This document shows positions 45,250-55,472 of a stretch of 64,000 nucleotides of DNA, piece after piece. The first letter of the stretch is position 1, and every line of letters begins with the position of its first letter. Under the pieces are notes generated by a model. It was not told the origin of the DNA. It worked only from the letters and a program-made list of their open reading frames with translations, and ran no database searches. The stretch lies in the NCBI GenBank assembly GCA_013400115.1, contig VXBP01002421.1, positions 124,001 through 188,000 on the forward strand, given 5' to 3'. Both the position numbers and the translations under genes were made by a program. The DNA comes from Rhinopomastus cyanomelas (Eukaryota > Chordata > Aves > Bucerotiformes > Rhinopomastidae).

Positions 45250-46459
45250 TGTCAGTGCACAAGCGCTAACCCACGGCACAGAGACCAGAAGCAACTGAGA
45301 TCTCCTTGAGGATGTAACAAGCTAAGGAATAGTGGCTGGGAGAGCAAACTGGGGACAAAGATCTTCAGTGGTGCTTGGATTTGGTGGTTTAGAGAAGGTG
45401 CAAAGGGGAAGGTGAAGGAGTCTGAGTGTTTGCGAGATGACGCTGCTTTGCTTGAATTCTGTCAGGTGTTGCACAGGTGCCTGTGCAGGCAGCAGTGGGG
45501 ACTTCAGCACTTCTATCAGGTTTCTGTAGGCTTTGGCTTGCAGAGGGTACTGCCACTGAGTGTGTACGTCGGGCCAGTTGTTCAGGCTGGGAAGCCACAT
45601 CACTGGTATCAAATACAGCAGGTGGTTTAACAACTATTGACTGTACGGGCACAGAAGGTGATGCAGCAAGTGGCTTCAAGCTGGTCAGAGCAGCTGACTG
45701 TGGAAGACTAGGAAGGGCTTGAGGCTCACTAGACAACAGTGCAGCTTCATCTTAAGATGGCAGAAATGGTCTGAAACTGGTAGAAGAGAAGGAAACATCT
45801 GTTCCCATTGAAACCTCAGTGGCTCCTTGTTCATAAAGATGAATAGTATTGCGATGCTTTCTGGATAGTGAAAGATGCAAGTGACGTTCTGTAGTTGGAT
45901 GGAAAGCTGCAGATCGTCCAGCAGCTCTGCCAGTGGGACAGAGAAGAACCCCGTTTTCCCTGTTGAGGAAAAGGAGTTAAACTGTTGCAGCTTGAGTGAT
46001 CTTACTTTTCTAGGAGTGGTTCGGGTTTGGTTGCTTGTTTTTCCTTTCATACCGAGTGTTTTCAGGTCTGTATTATTTTAGTTAGAACATGTTACTATTT
46101 TAATGCCTCATCAGCCCAAAGCACTGACCTAATATGTCTTCTGGAATAAAATGCATCGTTTGATATAGGAAAATTTGTATCAAGTAAGGAAAATAAATTG
46201 TGTGCTCACCAACAGAAGAGAGACCTTAATGGTCAGGTTTCAGGTTCTGAATTTGCAGATGAGTGCTGATTCAGGTAATCCAGTTTTTGGAAGCTGCTTA
46301 GCACCCCACAATGTCACATTGAGGCCCAAATATGGTGAAAGCAGCTGTTTGCTAAGATCATGCATGTGTCCACCCACTGATTTACAGAACTACCCTAAAC
46401 GCAAGGTCTAAACATAACTGTAGTTTAGCTAAGATGCTGAAAAGAAAGGAAATCCACTG

Positions 46460-46835
46460 TGGGTCTCTTTGACTTGGAAAAATGGAGACTGAGGGGTGAC
46501 CTTGTTGATGTTTATAAATACGGAAACAGCAGGTGTCAGGAGGATGGAGCCAGGCTCTGCTCAGTGGCATCCAGTGACAGGACAAGGGACAATGGGTGTG
46601 AGCTGGAACACGGGAGGTTCCACATCAATATGAGAAGGAACTTCTTCACAGTGAGGGTGACAGAGCACTGGAACGGGCTGGCCAGGGGGGTTGTGGAGTC
46701 TCCTTCTCTGGAGACATTTAAAACATGCCTGGATGTGTTCCTGTGTGACTTGATCTAGGTGATCCTGCCGTGGCAGGGGGATTGGGCTGGAGGTCCATTC
46801 CAATCTGTAATGTTCTGTGATTCTGTGAATCTGTG
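46460..46835 (+). mobile_element. CR1 LINE 3' end, VFLCDL group
   Basis: The plus strand reads [58 protein letters not shown] and [19 protein letters not shown] with a stop. This runs in one open frame of 99 codons, unusually well preserved. The tail lacks the GACTAGATGATCTTTC segment (a short deletion) and ends in TTCTGTGATTCTGTGAATCTGTG. Probably one of the younger copies. Confidence 0.95.
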
Positions 46836-47924
46836 CTTTCCTTCTCAGTTTCAGTGTGTTCATTTAGAACATTCCCACTGCTGTGGAGAGCGAAACGTGT
46901 ATCTGACTGGAGAGGCAAGTGATGAAGAAAAAGATTCTGAGTTGTTCTGACCCTGCAAAGAGAAAATCCCAACCACACAAATCAACTCTGCTAATAGAAA
47001 AATAAATCAGGTCCTTAACATTCTCCCAGCTATGTGTGAGTCATGTCATTTTAAAAACTCCACGAAGAATGCCACTGCAAATGATCTACTTATTCAAGGA
47101 AGAAATTCCCCAGCCCAGGCTTTTCACCAAATCTGTTCTCACCATTGCTGGTAGCTTGCTCTGAAAAGGGATGGCCTTACGCTGGCAGAACCTTTGTGGA
47201 AGCCCGTGGGAGTTTGCTTTCACTGTGAGCTGCAGGAAGCAGTTGGTGAAAAACTAAGTCTGATGGTAAGCGCTGTCAGGCAAGTGGCCAAATCCAAGAA
47301 GGAATGCAGGCACCTAAACCCTTACCAGGCTCTGTGGCAGGATGTGGCTCACGTTTCTGCAGGTGGCTGGTCCTCTGTCTTCTTTTGTCTTTTAGATTTC
47401 AAAAGTTTGCTTGCTTTTACAAAGAATAAAGCAGTGTTGTGTTTTAAAGACTTGTGGGCAAATTGGGCAGCAGTGCAGAAAGGAGAGTCCTGATGAGGAT
47501 GGTTAAAAACCCGGGCACAGTCTTTGATCACACAACATGCAGGTGGATTGTGCCAAATGCACAGCCCTTTGGCTGTCCTGCATCACTGGATGGAGGAAGC
47601 AACAAATGCTGGAGCATGTGCACTCATGCTGCACGGCTCACTGATGGCAGCTGTGCTGGGGATGCAACACGTACATCTGAGAGATCCCAGGGTGTCATCT
47701 CCTCATCAGTCAGAGAAAAGAAAGGGAGTGGCTCAGCTTGGTAGATTTGCTTGGGCCCTGTTAAGGAGACTTACACCATAGGTTCACACAAAAAACCCAA
47801 GTTTACTAAATGGAGCTGCTGCATAGATGACTCCAAGTGTTTTGTACAAGCTTCCTAGGTGGCCCAGGTTTCCTAGAGAAAACCAAAGCATGGAAGACAA
47901 AATGCCAAGGAAAGTTGTATCCTC
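46836..47924. other. unique stretch, no gene seen
   Basis: About 1.1 kb with open frames of 100 codons or fewer, none recognised, and no repeat seen. Confidence 0.5.
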
Positions 47925-48190
47925 CAGATACTTCTCATCCTTGCACGAGTCCTGAGTCATCTAAACCAAGTGAACATCCCTCATAACCCTTGAGGCAAAA
48001 AAATGCAATCCTAATGAGAAATCTTTGTTTTTAGAGAGATCTAGGATTGCATTGGATCCAAGAGAGAATTGTTGACTGAACTGCAGAATACATGGCTCTG
48101 AGTTACGAGTTGACAAACTAATCTTCCATCCACCACACATGCAGAGTTCCCCAAGAGTTGTGTGTCCTTCGTAGGCCATGTGTCTTCAAG
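47925..48190. repeat. unclassified interspersed repeat, copy 1
   Basis: From CTAAACCAAG (47961) to CCCCAAGAGTT this aligns almost without gaps to 57422-57627, at about 70% identity by eye over about 210 bases. Shared blocks include AGAGATCTAGGA, GGATCCAAG/CGATCCAAG, GACTGAACTGCAGAATA and CCACCACACATGC. It is not CR1. On the minus strand both copies read an aligned segment ending DVHLV/GVHLV plus a stop. A CR1 begins at 48191 and may truncate it. Confidence 0.7.
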
Positions 48191-48530
48191 ATCACAGAAT
48201 CACAGAAAGTTAGAGGCTGGAAGGGAACTTGAAAGATCATTCAGTCCCACCCCGCTGCCAGAGCAGAATCATCTACGGGAGGTCATATAGGAACGCGTCC
48301 AGGTGGGTTTTGAATGTCTCCAGAGGAGGCTCCACAATCTCTCTGGGCAACCTGTTCCAGTGATCTGTCACCCTCAAGTGAACAACTTTTTTTGTATATT
48401 TATGTGGAACCTCTGATGCTCCAGCTAGCACCCCTTGCTCCTTGTCCTACTATCGGACGTCACTGAGAAGAGCCTGGCAAAGTCCTCCTGACTCTCGCGC
48501 TTTCCGTATTGATAAACATTAATGAGGTTG
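48191..48530 (-). mobile_element. CR1 LINE 3' end, VFLCDL group
   Basis: Antisense TCACAGAATCACAGAAAG, GAGGCTGGAAGGGAACTTG, the AGGCTCCACAATCTCTCTGG block and GACGTCACTGAGAAGAGCC identify it; the 5' end is truncated in the LINVYQYGK codons. The AACAACTTTTTTTGTATATT segment replaces the usual RRNFFTV codons, so the frame is lost. It sits directly against the unclassified repeat. Confidence 0.93.
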
Positions 48531-49147
48531 ATGGCACCACTGTCCTCCTAAAACTACTGCTGCCTATTGCTGGGGACACAGATATCACGTGAGCAGAATC
48601 TTAGCACAACACCTTCTTTCCTGTGCTGTCTCTTCTCTAGGTTTTTCAGATCAGCCCTCGGGTACAGAAAACACCGCGCAAGAAACAGATCTTGCCCTGG
48701 GCAAGCAAAGAGGACTTGTTCCACCCCTCTCCAGGTATCGAGAAGGTCAGTCTGGATGGCAGCGCTCTGTCTTGAATCCCACCATTTGTGATCACTGTGG
48801 ACTTTGTATTGCTCGGATAGGGTGTCCAGGCTTGGAGCAGCAACCAGCTCCCTCAACTCGCAGGAGCACAGCCCACAGCAAAGCCTCCTGGCTCAGCACA
48901 GACCTTCACTTCATTTGAGGCTCCTGTGGAACAACCTGGACGTATAAACAGGTTGAAGAGAAGTTTTGCTGAAATGCGGCAGACAAGTCCAAGCCTTGAT
49001 CAGCATCCAAGCTGCAGAAGCGGAGCGCCTTCATGCTCATGTGTCAGGACTTCTGTTGGAACAAAACGGTTGGAGAGGAGGACAAGCCTTTCAGGGAGAA
49101 GGAGATAAAAAGCAGAAACACGAAGAGCTATCACATGTGCTGGCCTA
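48531..49147. other. short unique stretch with one candidate exon
   Basis: About 0.6 kb between two CR1 copies in opposite orientation. It contains the candidate exon at 48641-48734 and nothing else recognised. Confidence 0.5.
48641..48734 (+). CDS. candidate coding exon, gene unknown
   Basis: A 94-base segment lies between CTTTCCTGTGCTGTCTCTTCTCTAG (a very strong acceptor) and CTCCAG|GTATCG (an acceptable donor). All three frames are open. One reads VFQISPRVQKTPRKKQILPW and continues to SKEDLFHPSP; another reads FSDQPSGTENTAQETDLALG and would match the phase left by the 39448-39573 candidate. With three open frames, openness is weak evidence; the splice signals are the main support. No family is recognised. 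Confidence 0.27.
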
Positions 49148-49723
49148 GTGTGGCCAGCAGGACTAGGGACATAGTTCTCCCCCTGTCCTGGGCACTGGTG
49201 AGGCCTCCCCTCAACTACTGGGGGCAGTTCTGGGCCCCTCACTTCAAGAAAGAGATTGAGGGGCTGGAGTGGGTCCAGAGGAGCAATGAGGCTGGGGAAG
49301 GGAATGGAGGGAAAGTCTGATGAGGAGAGGCTGACAGAGCTGGGGGTGTTTAGCCTGGAGAAGAGGAGACTCAGGGGGGACCTTCTCCCTCTCTACAACT
49401 CCCTGAAGAGAGGCTGCAGTCAGGTGGGGGTTGGGCTCTTCTCCCAGGCAACTGGCGACAGGACAAAAGGGCAGGGCCTGCAGCTGCACCAGGGGAGGGT
49501 TAGGTTGGGTGTTAGGAAGCCCTTCCTCATGGAAAGGGTGATCAGACATTGGAATGGACCGCCCAGGAAGATGGTGGAGTCCCCATCCCTGGAGGTGTTC
49601 AAGGACAGACTGGATGTGGCACTTGTGCCCTGATCTAGGTTGTGGTGCTTTTAGGTCCTGGGCAGGACTTGATGATCTTAGAGGTGTTTTCCAGCCTCAA
49701 TAATCCTGTGATGCTGCAATTCT
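49148..49723 (+). mobile_element. CR1 LINE, same group as 36288-37105
   Basis: It reads [50 protein letters not shown], then after a frameshift near 49300 [56 protein letters not shown] and [17 protein letters not shown]. Its tail (TAGGTTGTGGTGCTTTTAGG) and degenerate octamers differ from the dominant group. Frame loss is limited to one or two indels. Confidence 0.94.
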
Positions 49724-51585
49724 TTGATGGGTACCGAGCTACTGGAAGACATAAACCCCAATTCTCCTGCACAGACACCACAGAGATTTGACGAAAATTT
49801 TGATCATTTTCAGTGCAGCACTCATGTCTGGGGTGACCGATTATCCATCATTTTTATGTCTAAGGGAAAAGTATTGTAATAATTGCAGGCCTTGATCAAT
49901 AGTAGATGACTCATTTAATGACAACATCATAGCAAAGCATCCAAACCTTTAATTCAAGTACATTTGAATCCCCAGTCCTGATTAATTATCTAGTTACGGT
50001 CCCTTGGATGGGGCGTGATAGACCATGCCTATCAAGTGACTTCAACTCCAGATGTTATTTGTCAGCTATCAGCGAAGGGGATGGAGAGTAGGACGAGGTC
50101 CTGACCTCTGCGGAGGGGTGATGTGCTTAACCCAGACGGAGAGCAGGCCCGCAGAGTGGAAAGTTGTTCAGTAAAACATGACAGCTTGCATTACGACAGA
50201 GAAACTCAGTCACTCCATTTTTATCATCATTCTGCACTAAAACCCCAAACTGCAGCCCTGCCCTGCTCTAGAGAGCAGAACATCCTGTCATGCAGTTTGT
50301 AGGGAAAATACAAGTGTTCTCTGACCTCCAAAACTATGGCAGTCCTTTGGTTTCTTTTGCTTTTTTCTGTGCTGATTTTCCTCATCTTTGGTCTTCTGTG
50401 TTTGCTGAAGCCATTCAAGGCCATTGCAGGCCAAACAACACCCTATTACAGCCTTTGTATGAGAAGGTGGGCTACTCATCCTAAGCAGCTATAGCTACCC
50501 TCACTCTCACTAAAGGTTGTACAATCATTTCATTACAAGACTATTCTTTTTCTCTCTCTTTTTCTTTTTATCTTCTGGAGTTGCTTGCAACTTTGCCAAA
50601 CTCTGTAATTCAGGCTGACATTTTCCATGCCTGGGTGTCTACCTCAGGCCTCTTTTGCTTAATTTAAAACAAAACAACTTCAAGATCACCCATCTCTGAG
50701 AACAAGATGATGCAAAATATGTACTTCTGCCCACATTAGAAATCTTGCTGTCAGCTGAAAAGCTTGGGTGTACTCACTCCTTCGTCTTGTTTGGAGGTCA
50801 GCACAAAGCTGCCCTGCTTTTCAGAAGTGCCTTCGTCATTGCTGTGGTGCTTCTCGAAGTGTGGGACGCGAGCACTCAGCCTGGGCCTGGTTGGAGTTTG
50901 GAAATGGGATTCTGTTAAAGTGTGCCAGCCTTCCACGTGGAAAGCAGCAGAGCTGAGAGGTCACAGCAGTGGCAGCACCTGCCTGGACTCAAGCAGAGAG
51001 TCCAGGCACCAGACAGAAGGGAGTTGTCCACAGGCAGAAAATTTTCCTCTCCAGATCCAGCACTTCAGTCTGGGTCAATGGTTCATGTTCCGTGCATGAT
51101 TTTTAAGTTCCCTGACAAACTAGGTGCTTGAGGGTTCTTCTATGGGGTAGGGATTTCCCCCCAGTGAGTAGTTCCTCTGCTGTCTTGAGTGAGGAAAGGC
51201 TGATGATCCAGCTACATATAACAAACCCTGTGAGAACTAAAGCGAAATGTTGACATCTCTGGTGTTTAGTTTTCTTCTAATACTTTGGAAGCCTTTTGTA
51301 ATTTACACAGCACCTTTAACATTGCAGCCATTCAGAAGCCAGGACTGTCCTTGCAACTGTACCAGCCTCCCCCCTGCCCCACTTTATGGCATAAGAATGA
51401 TGGTTAGAGACAAACAGTTGAGAAATTATGTAGTCAAGGTGGTCGATGGAGAGATCCACCTCCAGCCTCTGCTCATTAAACTTTCTCCTCTGCTATTTAT
51501 CACTTTTTCCTAAGAAACTTTGAAGTATTGTCACTTTCTTTTAGTCACCCTTCTTCCTCTTACCCCCTCTCCTTCTGATTTATCA
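49724..51585. other. unique stretch, no gene seen
   Basis: About 1.9 kb. The longest open frames are about 111 codons and overlap others. No repeat was recognised. Confidence 0.5.
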
Positions 51586-52184
51586 GAGGATCACAGAACA
51601 TCAGAGATTACAAGGGACCTCAAAAGATCACCTAGTCCAGTCCCCCTGACACAGCAGGATCACCTAGACCAAGTCATGCAGGAACACAGCCAGGCAGGTT
51701 ATAAATGTCTCCAGAGAAGGAGACTCCACAAGCCCCCTGGGCAGCCTGTTCCAGTGCTCCGTCACTCTCACTGTGAAGAAGTTCCCTCTCACATTCCTAT
51801 GGAACCTCCTATGTTCCAAATTTACATCCATTGCCCCTTGTCCTATCACTAGATGACAGTGAGAAGAGCCTGGCTCCATCCTCCTGACACTCACCCCTCA
51901 CATATTTATAAACATTAATGAGGTCACCCCTCAGTCTCCTCCAAGGTAAAGGGACCAAGCTCCCTCAGCCTTTCCTCATAACAGAGGTGTTCTACTTCCT
52001 TCATCATCCTCTTTTCACTGCACTGGACTCTCTCCAGCATCTATGAGTCGTTCTTGAACTGAGGGGCCCAGAACTGGACACAATACTCCAGATGTGGTCT
52101 CACCAGGGCAGAGTAGAGGGGGAGGAGAACCTCTCTTGACCTGCTAACCAGCCCCCTTCTGATCCACCCCAAGATGCCATTAAT
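51586..52184 (-). mobile_element. CR1 LINE, VFLCDL group, about 0.6 kb
   Basis: Minus-strand reading: [40 protein letters not shown], then a degraded VQRR-LSYEERL region, [32 protein letters not shown] and ITCLAVFLHDLV. The terminal octamers are mutated (AGGATCACAGAACATCAGAG in antisense). Indels break the frame in the middle. Confidence 0.95.
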
Positions 52185-53584
52185 GGAAGCACTGTGAATA
52201 AAGAGCACATATGTGGCTAAAAGCAAGGATTGCATCCAGCTACCAGACTGGTCACCAAGGCACAGTAAGGCTGTAAGGCAAGATCTCCCCATACCCTGTT
52301 GATATTGCTTCACTCTTAGTACTAGTGAGCTCTAAGTGGCTTAGTTATCTTAACTGCTCTAGAGGCTTAGAGTGACCTAATTGGTTTGTGCCAGTCATGG
52401 TTCATGGGGTTGAGGGATCCTGATTAAAGCAAGGTATGGTCAGGAAGCATCCAGACGTGACGATCAAATCTAATAAATGTTCAACATTATGAAAAGGTCA
52501 TCATTTTCAGGCTTTTGCCCCAATTTTTTCTTTTGGGCAGTGGACTGTCACACATAAACAGAGAGGCTTTGCAGCAGCAAGGTTCAGGGCAGATAGGAAT
52601 TTCCTAACAGTAAGGATGTTCCCAAATATTAGCTCTGGAACTAAAAGTTGATCTGAACATCTGAAATGATAGTTCAGTGCTTTTTGGCAGCACTGATTTG
52701 GCATTTTACTGACTTTTGATTTTTCACTGTGCCTTAGGATTTTTCCCCTAGGAGTAAATCCTTAAAATAATGCCCTGGCTCTTCAGTAGTGCTTCTCATC
52801 TGCTCGTTCAGGAAGCTGTTTGCATTGCCTGTTCAAGTGTGAAGAAAGGCGGTTGGTAGAAGTTCTAAAGGTTTGCAATGGCTACTTTTTTCACACTGGT
52901 GTAGTAAGAAGCTAGAATAAACCAATGGCTCTCCTTTCCTCTTGGGAAAGGAGCTCATTCTCCCCATAAAACAAGGCTGAGTCAAGGCTGGAATCTGGAA
53001 GACCCAGCAAACTGGCAGCATGCTACTAGAATTGTGTAAGAGGTGACCATTCCTCACATCAGGAAGGGGGTCAGTGCACATGGAAGATGAAAGGCAGCAA
53101 AGATGTGGGTTGGACCTAGGACAGAGCCCATGAGCTGGTGACACTGAGCACTGTTGATGGGTGTTGATAGCTCTGCTGATTGTCATCTGTATAGCCCGGC
53201 TTTTGCCAGAAGCAATTGATTACAACTATATTCTGCTTTAGCACTGCTTTGTTGAAAGGCTTTCTGGAGTTCAAACTACAAAAGACGGCTGCAGCCCTGT
53301 ATTTCCTGTCCAGTGCTGAAGGGTCCATGGCTGGGTGATTTGCTTCATCTTCCTGTCGACACCGAGAGTTTATGTGCTCATTGGCAGTGAGCTGCTCCTA
53401 GGAGGGATTGTTCTGCCGTTGGTTCAGTTGGAAATGTAAGAATGGACTTTGCCAAGTGAATATTTATGTTTGAAAGATACTTAACATGCCTGGCACACTG
53501 CTACGAGTACGTCGGTAGTAACAGTGACACTGTCTCTCTAGTAAAGATCTGCACAAACACAGAAGAGAAAGAAAGCAAGAGGAG
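52185..53584. other. unique stretch, no gene seen
   Basis: About 1.4 kb. A 117-codon minus-strand frame (52833-53186) has no recognisable domain. No repeat was seen. Confidence 0.5.
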
Positions 53585-53735
53585 TTCATAGAATCATAGG
53601 ATGTTAGGGGTTGGAAGGGACCCAAGAGATCATCGAGTCCAACCCCCCTGCCGGAGCAGGACAAAACTATCTAACACAGATCACAGAGGAACGCATCCAG
53701 GCAGCCTTGAAAGTTCCCAGAGAAGGGTTAAAACA
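53585..53735 (-). mobile_element. CR1 LINE 3' tail
   Basis: Antisense TTCATAGAATCATAGGATG, GGGTTGGAAGGGACCCAAGAG and GAACGCATCCAGGCAGCC are followed by TCCCAGAGAAGGGT. Strongly 5'-truncated. Another CR1 tail of the same orientation follows 27 bases on. Confidence 0.9.
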
Positions 53736-53762
53736 CTGCAGCTGCCACAACAGAAGCACGGA

Positions 53763-53875
53763 GGGGTAGGGGTTGGAAGGGACCTCTGAAGGGATCATCT
53801 AGCCCAAGCCCCCTGCTTGAACAGGATTCTTTAGAGAAGAGCACACAGGAATACATCCGGGCAGGTTTTGCTGGG
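53763..53875 (-). mobile_element. second CR1 3' tail in the same orientation
   Basis: Antisense GGGGTTGGAAGGGACCTCTG, GGGATCATCTAGCCCAAGCC and GAATACATCCGGGCAGG form a CR1 tail without terminal octamers. It sits just upstream, in CR1 sense, of the copy at 53585-53735, suggesting one inserted into the other's 5' end, or a local duplication. Confidence 0.85.
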
Positions 53876-54179
53876 GCAATTTCAGGAAAATCCTCCACCA
53901 GGGACAACTCTGAGTTAAAAAATCCCTTTTGCTAGTGTCACAGAATCTAACTGGTGAAACAAAAGGGTCTGTTTGCACTTGCCTGAAAACATGGTGTTTG
54001 TGTGCTTCTGATACTTAGATAATATCACATAAACACCTAGGAGGATAAAAACCAAAGCCAAAAAACAAAGACAATGGCACATGTGTTCCTGTGGCCTGTA
54101 ATTCAGTTTTTAGGACACATTGGGCACTGACACGGACGTTATAGGCACACATGGGCCTCTGGGCTCTGCCTCACTTGTG
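53876..54179. other. short unique spacer
   Basis: About 0.3 kb between CR1 copies. Nothing recognisable was seen. Confidence 0.5.
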
Positions 54180-54680
54180 TCATTTAATGTGAGGTACCCC
54201 AGCTACCAGCATGGGTTGGGGACTGACCTGTTGGAGGGCAGTGCAGGAGAAAGGGACCTGGGGGTCCTGGTGGTCAGCAGGATGGCCATGAGCCAGCAGG
54301 AAGGCCACAGCATCCTGGAGTGGATCAGAAGGGGGTGGTTGGTAGATCAAGAGACGTTCTCTTTCCCCTCTACTCTGCCCTGATGAGACTGCATCTGTAG
54401 TATTGTGTGCAGATCTGGACTCCTCAGATTCAGAAGGATGCAGAACTGCTGGAGACAGTCCAGCATGAAGATGATGAAGGGAATAGAACACCTCCCTGAT
54501 GAGGAAAGGCTGAGGGAGCTGGGTCTCTTTAGCTTGGAGAAAAGGAGACTGAGGGATGACCTCATTAATGTCTATAAATATGTGAGGAGGGGGTGTCAGG
54601 AGGATGGAGCCAGGCTCTTCTCAGTGTCATCTAACGATAAGACAAGGGGCAATGGGTGTAAACTGGAGCACAGGAGGTTC
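54180..54680 (+). mobile_element. CR1 LINE (VFLCDL group), left part, split by a nested CR1
   Basis: It reads RYPSYQHGLGTDLLEGSAGE, RDLGVLVVSRMAMSQQE, ILEWIRRGWLVD, then [37 protein letters not shown] and [14 protein letters not shown], stopping at GCACAGGAGGTTC. Uninterrupted copies continue with CCACATCAATATGAGAAGG; here that continuation is found only at 55301. The two halves are one element split by the copy at 54681-55300. Confidence 0.93.
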
Positions 54681-55300
54681 CCAGGTGGCCAAGAAGGCCA
54701 ATGGCATCCTGGCCTGCATCAGAAACGGCGTGACCAGTAGGAGCAGGAAGGTGATTGAGCCCCTGCACTCGGCACTTGTGAGATCACACCTCGAATCCTG
54801 TGTCCAGTTTTGGTCACCACAGTACAGGAAGGACATTGAGGTGCAGGAACGAGTCCAGAGAAGGGCAACCAAGTTGGTGAAGGGGCTGGAGGACATGCCC
54901 TACGAGGAGACGCTGAGGGAGCTGGGGTTGTTTAGTCTGGAGAAGAGAAGACTGAGAAGGGACCTTATTGCCCTCTACAACTACCTTAAAGGAGGTTGTA
55001 GCAAGGCTGGTGTCGGTCTTTTCTCTCAAGTTAGTGATGATAGGACAAGGGGAAATGGTCTCAAGTTGCATCAGAGGAGGTTTAGACTGGATGTTAGAAG
55101 GAAATTCTTTACTGAGACGGTGATTAGACACTGGAATGGATTGCCCAGGGAGGTGGTGGTGTCACCATCCCTGGAGGTGTTTAAGGAACGAGTGGGTGCA
55201 GAGCTTGGGGATATGGTCTAGTGGTTAGACACTAGGAGAAAGGTTGGACTTGATGACCCTGGGGGTCCTTTCCAGCCATGATGATTCTGTGATTCTATGA
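54681..55300 (+). mobile_element. young CR1 LINE with intact ORF2 C-terminus, nested
   Basis: From its 5' truncation to the stop at 55221 one frame stays open. It reads [140 protein letters not shown] and [13 protein letters not shown]. The tail (GTTGGACTTGATGACCCTGG, then GATTCTGTGATTCTATGA) defines a group distinct from its host. An intact frame and nesting inside another CR1 mark it as one of the youngest insertions here. Confidence 0.95.
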
Positions 55301-55472
55301 TTCCACATCAATAGCAGAAGGAACTTCTTCCCAGTGAGGGTGACAGAGCACTGGAACAGGCTGCCCAGGGGGGTTGTGGAAATGTTTTAAACTCTCCTGG
55401 ATGTGTTCCTGTGCGACTTGGTCTAGGTCCCTTCCAGTCCCTAACGTTCTGTGATTCTGTGTGATTCTGTGA
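55301..55472 (+). mobile_element. CR1 LINE (VFLCDL group), right part of split copy
   Basis: TTCCACATCAATAGCAGAAGG starts exactly where the host left off at 54680. [20 protein letters not shown] follows, then a deletion of the SPSLE codons, a VFLCDL-like end and a shortened tail ending in TTCTGTGATTCTGTGTGATTCTGTGAT. TTC at 54678-54680 and 55301-55303 may be a three-base target duplication. Confidence 0.93.

Larger units (their letters stand above)
38576..46459. other. longest CR1-free stretch; several candidate exons
   Basis: Nearly 7.9 kb free of CR1, the largest such interval in the window. It holds candidate exons on the plus strand (39448-39573, 44213-44354) and one on the minus strand (43303-43408). 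It also holds strong acceptors without clear donors at 41896 and 43791, a long CT tract and a G-quadruplex motif. Absence of transposons can reflect constraint but is also expected by chance. Confidence 0.5.

Noticed and set aside
45389..45750. Ser/Pro-rich minus-strand frame of about 120 codons following an acceptor-like CTTAAG
   Set aside because: A second frame over the same bases also looks protein-like, there is no convincing donor, and no family is recognised, so low stop density is the simpler explanation.
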